Assembly: GCA_051877515.1 (NCBI GenBank)
Contig: JBJEIY010000005.1
Location: 1 to 64,000 of the forward strand
Direction: 5' to 3'
From: XBB1006 sp051877515
GTDB taxonomy: Bacteria > Bacillota > Clostridia > Lachnospirales > Lachnospiraceae
Length of the DNA stretch: 64,000 nt
In this document: piece by piece, positions 8,236 through 17,526 of the stretch
Numbering within the stretch: the stretch's first letter is position 1
How the letters are laid out: every line of letters begins with the position of its first letter
Made by a program: the position numbers and the translations under genes
The notes under the pieces: model-generated
Database searches by the model: none
Told to the model about the DNA's origin: nothing
What the model saw: only the letters and a program-made list of their open reading frames with translations

Positions 8236-9777
8236 TTATGAGGACTGCTGACATACCAGAATCTGCATGCCGGGCTTCGCATCCTGGGCTTTGATTCCGT
8301 TGATCCTGCAGATCTTATCCACGGTCGTCCGGTTTTCTTTGGCCAGATTCCACAAGGTATCCTCTTTTCCCAGCACGCAACCCACTAATCCCGGCCACTT
8401 TTGCTGCGTAAGCTCTCCGGTCTGTAGTCCGGTCATCAAAGGAATTTCCCTGCAGTCATATAGCGAAGCCGTGATGTTGATCACAACTTTCACATCTGCC
8501 TGGGTTCCGTCCAGGATGGAAGCAGATAGCTGCACCGTATCCGCCCGCACCTTCACACTGGTCTGATCCTTGTTTTTCTGGGAAAGTTGCGCATCGTTGA
8601 TCTGCTGGTGGAAGGGTATGCTGACCTGTACGATCCGCGGGCTGTTTCCCTTGACCGTTCCAATATACAGAAGATCCACAATCACATTTCCTTCTACTAC
8701 CACGCCGCCTTCCACAACTTCCGGTGTACCGGTTTGTACAATGGCCCCTGTGGGATATACCATCAACAGCCGGTCCTCTCCCGACGGTGAAAAAATCTCC
8801 GCTGCTTTGATTCTTACCATCTGCTGGCTCAGAAGCTTCTGAAACTTCATGGTCTCATATTCCGGGAGCATCTGACAGCTTAAGGAGTAAGTATCCTCCA
8901 GATAATCCATTTCCCGGTCTTCGAATTGCCGATAATCTACTTTGATCTCCATATTCATGTGAATATCACGGACTTCTCCATCCTCATTGGGTGCCTCGCT
9001 GACTGACATGGACAGGATCCGGTAATCCATTTCCTGGATATATCCTTCCATGCAGCTGCATTCTCCCTGTCCTTCCACGGGACTGACCAGTTCCATATAT
9101 TCAATATGGGGATCCTCCGGCCCGCTTTCATACACCAGAAATACAAAGAGTTCTCCTTTGATCCAAATGCTTCCCTGTTGTGCTTTTAACTCCACACCCC
9201 TTAGCTGGCCCCGATAAAAAATCAGTCTTCCCACATCCGGCCGGTTTGAGGGCAGCGCAATAATGTCCTTGATGGAAATGCCGGCGGTACCGCAATCCAC
9301 CAACTGCGTGGTATGAAAATGCCCCTTCTTCTTCTCCACCGGTTCCTCAACATCCTCAATAAACTGTTTTTCCTGCATACGATATGCCGCCGCCCTGGCA
9401 TCCATCAGAACAAAAATGGACAGTTTTCGGCTGTTTAACCGTTTGATGGTCACCGTGGAAACCGATGCCTCTGCCTGTACATCACACTGCGGGTCATAAT
9501 CCATCATGATGCACTGGGAAATGGGAAAGCTTCCTTTGATACTGGTCAGCTCCCCTTTTACCGGAGCATACAGGATCTGATATTCCAGATCGCCCTGTAT
9601 ACAGATTTTGCCCTCATTCTTGGTAATCTTTCCCGGAGTAAAAAAGAAATTCTGCCCCACTACCTGTTCAAGATCCGGCATCTGCTGTTCCAGATTAATC
9701 TCTTCCTCCATAGGAAACTGCAACATCGCACCGGCAGTTTTCTCATGTTCCAAATATTTTCCGTATGTTATTTCCAC
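8236..9777 (-). CDS. SPOCS (DUF3794) repeat protein with C-terminal LysM
   Basis: Predicted spore coat/cortex-associated protein of 513 residues. Two or three DUF3794/SPOCS-type beta-rich units are visible, for example EGKICIQGDLEYQILYAP near 60-80 and VVEGNVIVDLLYIG near 370. The LysM at about 465-512 (DTLWNLAKENRTTVDKICRINGI) can bind glycan. I prefer the GTG at 9777, because AGGAG lies 8 nt upstream; an in-frame ATG at 9828 has no ribosome site. No signal peptide is present, consistent with assembly on the forespore surface from the mother cell, like SafA. Confidence 0.85.
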   Translation of the reverse strand: MEITYGKYLEHEKTAGAMLQFPMEEEINLEQQMPDLEQVVGQNFFFTPGKITKNEGKICIQGDLEYQILYAPVKGELTSIKGSFPISQCIMMDYDPQCDVQAEASVSTVTIKRLNSRKLSIFVLMDARAAAYRMQEKQFIEDVEEPVEKKKGHFHTTQLVDCGTAGISIKDIIALPSNRPDVGRLIFYRGQLRGVELKAQQGSIWIKGELFVFLVYESGPEDPHIEYMELVSPVEGQGECSCMEGYIQEMDYRILSMSVSEAPNEDGEVRDIHMNMEIKVDYRQFEDREMDYLEDTYSLSCQMLPEYETMKFQKLLSQQMVRIKAAEIFSPSGEDRLLMVYPTGAIVQTGTPEVVEGGVVVEGNVIVDLLYIGTVKGNSPRIVQVSIPFHQQINDAQLSQKNKDQTSVKVRADTVQLSASILDGTQADVKVVINITASLYDCREIPLMTGLQTGELTQQKWPGLVGCVLGKEDTLWNLAKENRTTVDKICRINGIKAQDAKPGMQILVCQQSS

Positions 9778-9854
9778 AAAAAAGCTCCTATCCGCATGAT
9801 TGTTAAAATCTATTCCGGACAGGAGCATTTTATTCTTTATTCAGTTTGCTTTTC

Positions 9855-10112
9855 TTAAGCGGATTCCTTGCACAGTCTCATGCGGACACCCTTCGTAACA
9901 ATATCCGTATAACTAAAGGACAGTACCTGATTGTCCTTCTTTCCCTTGCCTTCCACCAAAACGGTGAATACACTTGGGTATGCATTCTGCAATATGCCTT
10001 CGCATACATTCGATCTGTGTCTTCCTTCATCCTGCTTGATCTGCACCCGGCTTCCCAGCTGCAGTGTAACGGATGCCCGAATCTTATCTACAATTTCCTG
10101 TTCTGCTGCCAT
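9855..10112 (-). CDS. veg: Veg family protein
   Basis: Small (85 residues) Veg protein. The family pattern is clear: IVDKIRASVTLQLGSRVQIKQDEGRHRSNVCEGILQNAYPSVFTV, a short beta-barrel-like protein. In Bacillus subtilis Veg is highly expressed and stimulates biofilm formation by opposing the repressor SinR; whether that holds in Clostridia is not known from this sequence. It lies 77 nt before the SPOCS gene on the same strand. Confidence 0.93.
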   Translation of the reverse strand: MAAEQEIVDKIRASVTLQLGSRVQIKQDEGRHRSNVCEGILQNAYPSVFTVLVEGKGKKDNQVLSFSYTDIVTKGVRMRLCKESA

Positions 10113-10254
10113 TTGTCTACCTCGTACTTTCCCATCCCGGGTCTGTCTTCCAGATCCGGTCTGCCTCGATACTTCCTGTTCAGTATATCAGCATTTTGTA
10201 TTTTTGTCAAATAATTCCAGAAAAAAGATACTATATCTAGTTTTCGCCTATCCT

Positions 10255-10662
10255 CTAATCAAAGATCACACTGTAGTCTAAATATTCCATTTTTACCGCA
10301 ATATAAGGGTAGGACGGCGTCTGGCTGATCACATCCTCAGCTCCCGGTCCCGTAAGAACCGTATCAAAGAAAATAGCATTCTTTGTCAGATACAGATCTT
10401 TTACACTGACACTGTAGCCTCCGGTGGGTTTCTCCCCGAATCCCACAACGATATACAGATATTCTCCCTGGGCAAAAGTAAGCTTGAACCCCTTCTCCTT
10501 TTTTTCCTCCACCGCTTTTTTCAATTCTTCCGGAAGCTTTTCCGCTTCCACCACGGTATAATCAATATCCCTTACCTTTTGGGTATACCCGGGATTACGG
10601 GCACAGCCCCACAGTAACAGGATGCCTGCTATAAACACACTGATCCAAACAATTCTTTTCAT
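10255..10662 (-). CDS. PrcB C-terminal-domain lipoprotein
   Basis: Predicted membrane-anchored lipoprotein of 135 residues. The start at 10662 is supported by GGAGGTGACT ending next to the ATG. The lipobox LLWGC puts the lipidated cysteine at residue 20. Residues 35-135 resemble the PrcB C-terminal domain (QGEYLYIVVGFGEKPTGGYSV, then PYIAVKM), a region first described in a serine protease complex of oral treponemes. No protease gene is adjacent. The function is unknown. Confidence 0.75.
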   Translation of the reverse strand: MKRIVWISVFIAGILLLWGCARNPGYTQKVRDIDYTVVEAEKLPEELKKAVEEKKEKGFKLTFAQGEYLYIVVGFGEKPTGGYSVSVKDLYLTKNAIFFDTVLTGPGAEDVISQTPSYPYIAVKMEYLDYSVIFD

Positions 10663-10718
10663 AGTCACCTCCACCTTTCTCTCCATTTTATTCCGAAAGA
10701 ACCTTTCTCTATGCATAT

Positions 10719-10747
10719 TTGCCTGTCCCAGTTTTTCGTGCTATAAT
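10719..10747 (+). promoter_or_regulatory. Sigma-A promoter of plsC
   Basis: TTGCCT, a 17-nt spacer and a perfect TATAAT lie 32 nt before the plsC start. Confidence 0.7.
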
Positions 10748-10779
10748 GTTCGCGAAAGAACCATTACGGAGGAATTATC

Positions 10780-11499
10780 ATGATACGTTTGATCCTGGTT
10801 GTACTGTTTATTGTTTTATTTCTGATCCTATCCACGCCCCTCCTGGCTTTTGAGTGGTTTTACCATAAGAAACATCCGGAAAAAGCGGATATCCAAAGTT
10901 TACATATTGTACAGTGGGCTTTTCGCGGTATTCTGCTTTTGTCGGGCGTGCATTATGAAGTGAAAGGTTTAGAGAAGATCCCCAAAGACAAAGCCGTTGT
11001 ATATGTTGCAAACCATAAGAGCTTATTTGATACAGTCCTGGTCTATTCCCTCATGCCCGGTCCCACCGGTTTTGTGGCAAAAGACAGCATGTTGAAAGTA
11101 CCTCTTTTACGGATCTGGATGAGACGGTTACACTGCCAATTCTTAGACCGGGAAGATCCCCGTGCCGGATTGCAGATGATCCTGGATTGTATTGAGCTCA
11201 TCAAAAAAGGAATTTCCATTTTTATTTTCCCGGAAGGAACCAGGATTGCGGAAGACGAAATGCAACCTTTTAAACCCGGTGCCGTAAAAATGGCATCCAA
11301 AACCGGCTGTCCGTTAATCCCCGTTGCCATCAAAGGCACCCGGGACGTACTGGAAAATCACTTTCCGCTTATCCGGTCTGCCGTTGTTACTGTGACCATC
11401 GGTGACCCCATCATCCCCGGTGAACTGGATGAGGAAAACAAAAAGCACCTGGCAGTTTACGCCCAGAACAAGGTGCAGGAATTGCTGGACCAAGAGTAA
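10780..11499 (+). CDS. plsC: 1-acyl-sn-glycerol-3-phosphate acyltransferase
   Basis: Acylates lysophosphatidate to phosphatidate at the inner face of the membrane in phospholipid synthesis. It has 239 residues with an N-terminal membrane helix (2-24). The catalytic motif NHKSLFD (H79-x4-D84) and the acceptor motif PEGTR (151-155) are intact, as is the later VPVAIKGTRD-like block. ACGGAGGA precedes the ATG. It is monocistronic, with its own promoter and a shared terminator. Confidence 0.95.
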   Translation: MIRLILVVLFIVLFLILSTPLLAFEWFYHKKHPEKADIQSLHIVQWAFRGILLLSGVHYEVKGLEKIPKDKAVVYVANHKSLFDTVLVYSLMPGPTGFVAKDSMLKVPLLRIWMRRLHCQFLDREDPRAGLQMILDCIELIKKGISIFIFPEGTRIAEDEMQPFKPGAVKMASKTGCPLIPVAIKGTRDVLENHFPLIRSAVVTVTIGDPIIPGELDEENKKHLAVYAQNKVQELLDQE

Positions 11500-11544
11500 G
11501 ACCGGTTGCTTTTGCCCCGACACAAAAATCCTTACAACGCACAA

Positions 11545-11585
11545 AAGCTCCGAACTGTGATCCTCACAGTCCGGAGCTTCTTTTT
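11545..11585. terminator. Terminator between plsC and leuS
   Basis: AAGCTCCG..ACTGTGA pairs with TCACAGT..CGGAGCTT and is followed by CTTTTTA on the plus strand. It sits between the convergent plsC and leuS ends. Confidence 0.8.
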
Positions 11586-11628
11586 ATTCCTGCCAGGTTA
11601 GACTCTCTTTTGCCCACCCAACTTTTAC

Positions 11629-14031
11629 TTATTTCTGTACAATGTTAACGATTCTGCCGGGAACATAGATTTCCTTTACAATCGTACCGGTCAGCTTATC
11701 AGCCAGTGCTTCTTTTCCTTTGGCAATGGCATCTTCCTTGGCAATATCTCTGGAAATCTGAATGGTGGCCTTGGTTTTTCCATTAATCTGTACTGCAATT
11801 TCAACTGTATCCTCAATGGTTTTTGCATCATCGTAAACCGGCCAGCTTGCCTGATAAACCCGTCCTTCATACGCAAAGGTCTCCCATAACTCTTCGGTCA
11901 TATGGGGCGCTACCGGGTTTAATAACAGGATTAGGGTTCTGAATTCGTCACGGGTAACTGCTCCCTTCTTGTAAAAATCATTCACCAGAGACATCATGGC
12001 TGCAATGGCTGTATTGAATTTCAGGTTTTCAAAATCATTGCTGACTTTTTTGATGGTCTGATGGATCTTTACTTCCAGATCTGCACTGTATCCGGTTTCA
12101 TCGGTTACCAGATCGCCCAGTTTCCATACACGCTCTAAGAATCGACGGCATCCTTTCACGCCTTCCTGACTCCATGCAGCACCCAACTCGAATGCTCCGA
12201 TAAACATTTCATAGGTACGAAGAGTGTCTGCTCCGAATTCGTTTACGATATCGTCCGGGTTCACCACGTTGCCGCGGGACTTAGACATCTTCTCACCATT
12301 CTCGCCCAGGATCATTCCGTGAGAGGTTCTCTTCTGATAGGGCTCTTTTGTAGGAACTACTCCCTGATCATACAGGAACTTATGCCAGAATCTGGAATAC
12401 AGCAGATGGAGGGTTGTATGCTCCATTCCTCCGTTGTACCAGTCAACCGGAAGCCAGTATTTTAACTGCTCGGGATCTGCAATGGCCTTGTCATTATGCG
12501 GATCAATGTAACGCAGATAGTACCAGGAAGATCCGGCCCACTGGGGCATGGTATCGGTCTCGCGTTTTGCCGGTCCGCCACAGCATGGACAGGTAGTGTT
12601 TACCCAATCCGTCATTTTGGCTAATGGAGATTCTCCGTTATCCGTCGGCTCATAGCTGTCCACCTCCGGAAGGGTTAATGGCAATTCACTTTCCGGAATT
12701 GCTACATATCCACATTTATCACAGTGTACAATGGGGATCGGTTCGCCCCAGTAACGCTGTCTGGAGAATACCCAGTCACGTAATTTGAAGTTTGTTTTCT
12801 TGTGCCCGATTCCTTTTTCTGAAAGGAATTCAATGATCTTTACCTTGGCATCTTCCACTTCCAGACCGTTTAAGAATCCGGAGTTTACCAGTTTTCCGGT
12901 AGCAACATCCGTGAATGCTTCCTCCTGCACATGACCGCCTGCCACTACTTCACGAATGGGAAGATTGAATTTTTTCGCAAATTCCCAGTCACGGGTATCA
13001 TGAGCCGGCACTGCCATAATGGCTCCGGTTCCGTAAGACATCAGAACATAGTCGGATACCCAGACAGGGATTTCCTCATCATTTACAGGGTTCACTGCGC
13101 AGATGCCTTTGATCTCCACACCGGTCTTGTCCTTTGCAAGCTCGGTACGCTCAAAATCAGATTTCTTGGCAGCTTCTTCACGGTAAGCCACCAGTTCCTC
13201 GTAGTTGCTGATCTCGGCTTTGTATTTCTCGATCATGGGGTGTTCCGGAGAAACTACCATATAAGTTACACCAAATAAGGTGTCCGGTCTGGTAGTATAT
13301 ACGGTCAGTTGGTCCTCTTTTCCTGACAGCTTAAAGTCTACCTCTGCTCCGTTGGAACGTCCGATCCAGTTCTTCTGGGACACCTTGATACGGTCAAAAT
13401 AATCTACTTCATCCAGATCGTCAATCAGGCGGTCTGCATATTCTGTGATCTTTAACATCCACTGGCTCTTAACCTTACGGACAACCTCACCGCCGCAGCG
13501 TTCACATTTTCCGTTTACTACTTCCTCGTTTGCCAGTCCGATCTTACAGGATGTACACCAGTTGATGGGCATTTCGTTTTTGTATGCCAGCCCTTTTTTG
13601 AATAACTGCAGGAAGATCCACTGGGTCCATTTGTAGTAATTTGGATCCGTGGTATTGATTTCCCGATCCCAGTCAAAGGAATATCCCAGATCCTGCAGCT
13701 GCTGTTTGAAACGGCCCACATTATTCTTGGTTACGATCTTCGGATGGATCTTATTCTTAATAGCATAGTTCTCGGTTGGCAGACCGAACGCATCCCATCC
13801 CATGGGATAAAGTACGTTGTAGCCCTCTAATCTTCTTTTTCTGGCAATGATATCCAGTGCGGTATATGGTCTTGGATGACCTACATGAAGTCCCTGTCCG
13901 GATGGATAGGGGAATTCTACTAAGGCATAGAACTTTGGCTTGCTATGGTCGGTGCCTACTTTAAAAGCATCTTCCGCCTGCCAGATATTCTGCCATTTTT
14001 TCTCAATGACTTTTGGATTATACGTTTCCAC
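11629..14031 (-). CDS. leuS: Leucyl-tRNA synthetase
   Basis: Charges tRNA-Leu. At 800 residues it is the bacterial length. The HIGH motif appears as HVGH at 49-52 and KMSKS is intact near residue 580 (EKMSKSRGN). Paired CxxC zinc motifs occur in the ZN-1 region (CTSCKIG, then CERCGG) and again before the second half (CDKCGY). The editing domain has the TTRPDTLFG threonine-rich motif. The start is GTG with GGAGG 9 nt upstream. Control is by the T-box at 14466-14764, more than 430 nt upstream. Confidence 0.98.
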   Translation of the reverse strand: METYNPKVIEKKWQNIWQAEDAFKVGTDHSKPKFYALVEFPYPSGQGLHVGHPRPYTALDIIARKRRLEGYNVLYPMGWDAFGLPTENYAIKNKIHPKIVTKNNVGRFKQQLQDLGYSFDWDREINTTDPNYYKWTQWIFLQLFKKGLAYKNEMPINWCTSCKIGLANEEVVNGKCERCGGEVVRKVKSQWMLKITEYADRLIDDLDEVDYFDRIKVSQKNWIGRSNGAEVDFKLSGKEDQLTVYTTRPDTLFGVTYMVVSPEHPMIEKYKAEISNYEELVAYREEAAKKSDFERTELAKDKTGVEIKGICAVNPVNDEEIPVWVSDYVLMSYGTGAIMAVPAHDTRDWEFAKKFNLPIREVVAGGHVQEEAFTDVATGKLVNSGFLNGLEVEDAKVKIIEFLSEKGIGHKKTNFKLRDWVFSRQRYWGEPIPIVHCDKCGYVAIPESELPLTLPEVDSYEPTDNGESPLAKMTDWVNTTCPCCGGPAKRETDTMPQWAGSSWYYLRYIDPHNDKAIADPEQLKYWLPVDWYNGGMEHTTLHLLYSRFWHKFLYDQGVVPTKEPYQKRTSHGMILGENGEKMSKSRGNVVNPDDIVNEFGADTLRTYEMFIGAFELGAAWSQEGVKGCRRFLERVWKLGDLVTDETGYSADLEVKIHQTIKKVSNDFENLKFNTAIAAMMSLVNDFYKKGAVTRDEFRTLILLLNPVAPHMTEELWETFAYEGRVYQASWPVYDDAKTIEDTVEIAVQINGKTKATIQISRDIAKEDAIAKGKEALADKLTGTIVKEIYVPGRIVNIVQK

Positions 14032-14119
14032 TTTCTGTTTCCTCCTTGTTGAAAATACAATTCTATAAAGATGTTGTTCCGTGTGTTCTGGGCTGTGCCT
14101 GGGTTTTACTCCTTAGGAA

Positions 14120-14360
14120 GCATCTGCGCGAAAAAATGGCTTTCAGCCTGTTTTTCGCTATTTTTCACGGCTACAGGATGTCAAAGCCATTGAAATAGCG
14201 AAATTTAACCGGAATCTCTTATTTCTCGCTCCATTTTTAATTTTTTTAGCGAAAAACTCTTGTGATATTCTTAAAAATCGCTATTTTAGGGTTTTTAGGA
14301 GCCTGCCAGCCGGAAATTTAGCGATTTTTTACTTCCTATACGGATTTTTCGCTCCCCTCG
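14120..14360. repeat. Leader region rich in the motif TAGCGAAAAA / TTTTTCGCTA
   Basis: This part of the 430-nt gap between the leuS T-box and leuS holds about eight variants of a ten-base motif in both orientations, for example near 14150, 14196, 14246, 14278, 14318 and 14346, each in AT-rich surroundings. No open reading frame with a ribosome site is present. The same motif recurs at 60130-60380. Confidence 0.5.
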
Positions 14361-14396
14361 ACCATGGTAAATAGCTTTTATCACATCACCTGCAAT

Positions 14397-14470
14397 AAAA
14401 TGAGTCTGCAAGCAACCTCACTTGTCATGAATAAGATGAGTCTGCAGACAGTCTCACTTGTCACGAATAA
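14397..14470. repeat. Two tandem copies of a ~37-bp imperfect hairpin element
   Basis: Copies at 14397-14434 and 14435-14470 share the plan ATGAGTCTGCA, a short loop, CTCACTTGTCA, GAATAA. GAG pairs with CTC and CTGC with GCAG-like bases. Two further copies lie at 38158-38194 and 38324-38360. Confidence 0.6.
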
Positions 14471-14764
14471 AAAAACCTCTTCGCCTCATTCCTGAGACGA
14501 AAAGGTCTATCCTTTACGCGGTACCACTCGGGTTTCCGGAGATATTTCTCCGACACTTTATGATCGTAACGTGATCTAACGCCACTCCCCTACACAGATT
14601 TCATTTGCGCAATCCGACTCTCTGCCGGAACGCCCATCCTTCAGGAACGGAACTCCCAGGCGAGTTCAACAGCGCCTCTTTACTGTCTTGCAGCTTCCGA
14701 CAGCTCTCTGAAAAGAAACTTTGCTGTTTACTACTCCTGTTCCAAGTCTTTGTCAATTTATATC
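14466..14764 (-). promoter_or_regulatory. T-box leader for leuS
   Basis: Transcription attenuator that reads uncharged tRNA-Leu. Read on the minus strand, the T-box bulge sequence CCGAGTGGTACCGCG (around 14532-14518) is followed by a terminator stem AGACCTTTTCGTCTC / GAGGCGAAGAGG (to about 14475) and a run of T. Upstream lies a stem I region that includes GAACTC next to a hairpin (GAACTC..GGGAGTTC), which offers the leucine codon CTC as specifier. This fits leuS. What is odd is the 430 nt of repeat-filled sequence between this terminator and the leuS start. Confidence 0.88.
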
Positions 14765-14771
14765 TTTTTCT

Positions 14772-14800
14772 AGTCTACACACTAACAGAAAAAAAGTCAA
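14772..14800 (-). promoter_or_regulatory. Sigma-A promoter of the leuS T-box transcript
   Basis: On the minus strand TTGACT, a 17-nt spacer and TAGACT, placed immediately before the T-box leader. Confidence 0.6.
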
Positions 14801-14877
14801 CCGAAACTTTTCTTATGTTCTATGTCCCTCTCCTGCTATTCTGGTATATCGGAGTCTGGCGAAACAATTTAGATTCC

Positions 14878-16344
14878 CTATTTCGTCAGCGCTTCCACGA
14901 TCCCGGTAAATTTCATGAAATGAGAAGCTTTCACCAGAATGGTGTCACCCTCCTTCACACTGGGTGCAAAGTCTTTCAGGAACTCCTCCACCGATGCAAA
15001 CTCCAGCACCCGGGCAGCGCCGGCGGGATTCCCGCCATCCTTATGACCGGTTCCGGTCTCTCCGCCGTCTCTCATCAAAGCTCCCTGCTCCTTTGCGCCT
15101 TCGGCGATTTCTTTTGCCAGCTCTCCTATGCAGCAGATAAGGTCAATGCCACACTGGGCGGCAAAAGTGCCTACCTCGTAATGGAGCTGCTTTTCCTGCG
15201 TACCCAGTTCTCCCATATCGCCCAGCACGGCGATCTTGCGGCCGGGTGCTTTGGCAAGTACACAAAGGGCTGCTCTCATGGAAGCGGGGTTTGCATTATA
15301 GCAGTCATCCACCACAGTATATCCATGGCAGGAGATCCTGCGATTCCTGCCTTCCACCTCACCCACAGATTCAATACCCTGTTTCATCTGTTCGATGGTC
15401 AGTCCCATTTTATTTCCAATGCACACTGCTGCCAGTGCATTATATACGTTATGAACACCGGACATGGGAATGGTGGCGGTAAACTGCTTTCCATCAATAT
15501 GAAAGGTAGCTGTCTCTGCGTCAATCCCCCGGGAATGTACGTCTGTGGCGTAGGCCGTTACATCCGGCACAGCACCTTTTTCCGCCACGCAATAGCCAAT
15601 TCCTTCCAGTCGTTGCGGCACGTCAATGGTAGAAAGTTTATCATCATCCAGATTCAATACCAGGGTTCCGCCGTCTTTGATGAAACGGATCACCTCGGAT
15701 TTCTCTTTTAAGACGCCGTCCCGGTCACCTAACTTCTCCAGATGGCAGTTACCGATATTGGTCATCACCGCCATATCCGGCACTGCGATCCGGGCCAGAC
15801 GCTCCATCTCACCGAACTCCGAAATACCCATTTCCACAATGGCAACTTCGTGCTCCTCCCTGATGGAAAAAATGGTAAGGGGCAATCCGATCTCATTGTT
15901 GAAGTTGCCTGCAGTTTTCTGCACACGATATTTCGTGCCCAAAACGGAAGCAATCATTTCTTTGGTACTGGTTTTGCCCACACTTCCTACCACACCGATG
16001 ATGGTGCAGGATAACTGCTGCCGGTAATAAGCCGCCAGATCCTTCAGGGCCTGGGGACAGGATGCAACCTTAATATAGGCAAAATCCTCTCCCACCTTCC
16101 AGTCTGCAAGACGGTCAGACAGATCCTGCTCTGACAACACCACTGCTGCACCGGCCGCATAAGCCTGACCGATAAAATCATGGCCATCTACTTTTGCCCC
16201 TTTAAAGGGCACAAACAGGTTCCCGCTTTTTACTTCCCGGTTATCTTTTACCACACCGGTAATCTCCTGATCCAGTTTTTCCTCCGGACCAAAATAGGTG
16301 CCACCGGAGGCCTTCACCAAATGTCGGATCGTCATATTTTTCAT
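14878..16344 (-). CDS. murF: UDP-MurNAc-tripeptide--D-alanyl-D-alanine ligase
   Basis: Adds D-Ala-D-Ala to the UDP-MurNAc tripeptide, the last cytoplasmic step of peptidoglycan precursor synthesis. It has 488 residues. The N-terminal UDP-binding domain has GNLFVPFKGAKVDGHDF. The ATP loop GSVGKTS is at 120-126, MGISEFGEMERL and TNIGNCHLEKLG form the Mur ligase centre, and DDCYNANPASM the later motif. A Gly-rich insert (MRDGGETGTGHKDGGNPAG) near 430-450 is unusual. ddl lies directly upstream, so enzyme and substrate-maker are neighbours. Confidence 0.96.
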   Translation of the reverse strand: MKNMTIRHLVKASGGTYFGPEEKLDQEITGVVKDNREVKSGNLFVPFKGAKVDGHDFIGQAYAAGAAVVLSEQDLSDRLADWKVGEDFAYIKVASCPQALKDLAAYYRQQLSCTIIGVVGSVGKTSTKEMIASVLGTKYRVQKTAGNFNNEIGLPLTIFSIREEHEVAIVEMGISEFGEMERLARIAVPDMAVMTNIGNCHLEKLGDRDGVLKEKSEVIRFIKDGGTLVLNLDDDKLSTIDVPQRLEGIGYCVAEKGAVPDVTAYATDVHSRGIDAETATFHIDGKQFTATIPMSGVHNVYNALAAVCIGNKMGLTIEQMKQGIESVGEVEGRNRRISCHGYTVVDDCYNANPASMRAALCVLAKAPGRKIAVLGDMGELGTQEKQLHYEVGTFAAQCGIDLICCIGELAKEIAEGAKEQGALMRDGGETGTGHKDGGNPAGAARVLEFASVEEFLKDFAPSVKEGDTILVKASHFMKFTGIVEALTK

Positions 16345-16397
16345 CGCGCTACCTCAATTCTGCGGCCGCATCATCAGCCGCACATCGTTATTCCCCG

Positions 16398-16421
16398 CGG
16401 CCGCACGGTGCGGCCGTTTTT
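16398..16421 (+). terminator. Plus-strand hairpin with T-tract between ddl and murF
   Basis: CGGCCGCAC and GTGCGGCCG are followed by TTTTT on the plus strand only. No plus-strand gene lies upstream, so it would stop antisense transcription through murF. Confidence 0.5.
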
Positions 16422-17472
16422 ATTCATACTTTGCCAGAGAGATCCGGATGATCTCCTCGCAGAGCTCTTCGTAATTCATTCCAATCACCTGGGTTTCCTG
16501 GGAAAGCAGACTGGTGGGTGTCATGCCCGGCAGGGTGTTGGCTTCCAGACAATAGATCTCGTTGCTTTCGCTTAGCAAAAAGTCTATTCTGGCATAGGTT
16601 TCGAAGCGCAGGCAGGAAAAGACCTCTTCCGCATACTTCTGCATCTGTTTTGCAATCTCATCAGGAATCTTTGCCGGACAGGTTTCCACGGCACTGCCTG
16701 CTGCATATTTGTTTTTATAATCGTAAAAGCCCTGCTTGGGTGCGATCTCGATCACCGGCAATGCTTTTCCACACATCACACCTACGGAAAATTCCCGTCC
16801 GGTAATGAACTGCTCCACCACAGCCCGGTCTTCAAACCGAAAGGCTTCTTTCAATGCCGGTTCATACTCTTGTTCTGTGCGCACAATATTGGTTCCGATG
16901 CTGGAACCACCGCAACAGGGTTTAATGATACAGGGCAATGGTACGCCCGCTTCCTTCAAGGTCAGGTTTTTCTCACCCTTTACAGCAATGACTCCCTTTG
17001 GGGTGGGAATGCCGTGATAAGCAAAAAACTCCTTGGAAATCTCCTTATCCATGGCAATGGCACTGCTCATATGCCCTGTGCCGGTATACTTAATTCCAAA
17101 CAGGTCAAAGGCTGCCTGGATCCTGCCATCCTCGCCATTGGCCCCATGAAGTGCCAAAAATACAATGTCTGCCATACGGCAAAGCGCAATGACATTCGGA
17201 CCGAAGAAAACATCGGATTTGTCCTTACGCATGGCCTTTACCTGTTCCATATCCGGAGCCTGGGTTTTGATACCATCCGAAGCAGCGCCTATCTCATCGG
17301 CCCGTTCAAAAATCCCGGTGAGATCTTCTCCTTCTTCTCCGTATCCCAGGAACACATCCAGCATGATCACATGATGTCCTCTTTTCCTTAAGGCCCGGGT
17401 GATCCCGCTACCGGATACCAGTGACACATCCCGTTCCGTGCTTAATCCACCGGCAAGTACAATGATATTCAT
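16420..17472 (-). CDS. ddl: D-alanine--D-alanine ligase
   Basis: Joins two D-alanines with ATP. I place the start at the ATG 17472, 9 nt after GGAGG; a TTG two codons earlier is less likely. The 350-residue ATP-grasp protein shows the N-terminal VLAGGLSTERDVSLVSG, ALHGANGEDGRIQ, the ATP-binding strand PCIIKPCCGGSSIGT, and the C-terminal metal site YCLEANTLPGMTPTSLLS. It lies 75 nt upstream of murF on the same strand, a common pairing in cell-wall synthesis. Confidence 0.96.
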   Translation of the reverse strand: MNIIVLAGGLSTERDVSLVSGSGITRALRKRGHHVIMLDVFLGYGEEGEDLTGIFERADEIGAASDGIKTQAPDMEQVKAMRKDKSDVFFGPNVIALCRMADIVFLALHGANGEDGRIQAAFDLFGIKYTGTGHMSSAIAMDKEISKEFFAYHGIPTPKGVIAVKGEKNLTLKEAGVPLPCIIKPCCGGSSIGTNIVRTEQEYEPALKEAFRFEDRAVVEQFITGREFSVGVMCGKALPVIEIAPKQGFYDYKNKYAAGSAVETCPAKIPDEIAKQMQKYAEEVFSCLRFETYARIDFLLSESNEIYCLEANTLPGMTPTSLLSQETQVIGMNYEELCEEIIRISLAKYE

Positions 17473-17526
17473 GAACAATCTCCTCCTATGATTTATGCTC
17501 TTTCTATTTCAATCTCATTCCGTTTC

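Noticed and set aside
9778..9828. Longer start for the SPOCS-LysM protein at ATG 9828
   Set aside because: No ribosome site before it, whereas AGGAG lies 8 nt before the GTG at 9777.
14605..15711. A 368-codon open frame on the plus strand across the T-box and murF
   Set aside because: It lies antisense to a clear murF and the T-box stem region, has no ribosome site and encodes no recognisable motif. Long antisense frames arise from the codon bias of murF.
16870..17391. 173-codon plus-strand frame opposite ddl
   Set aside because: Antisense to conserved ATP-grasp motifs of ddl; no ribosome site or known fold.
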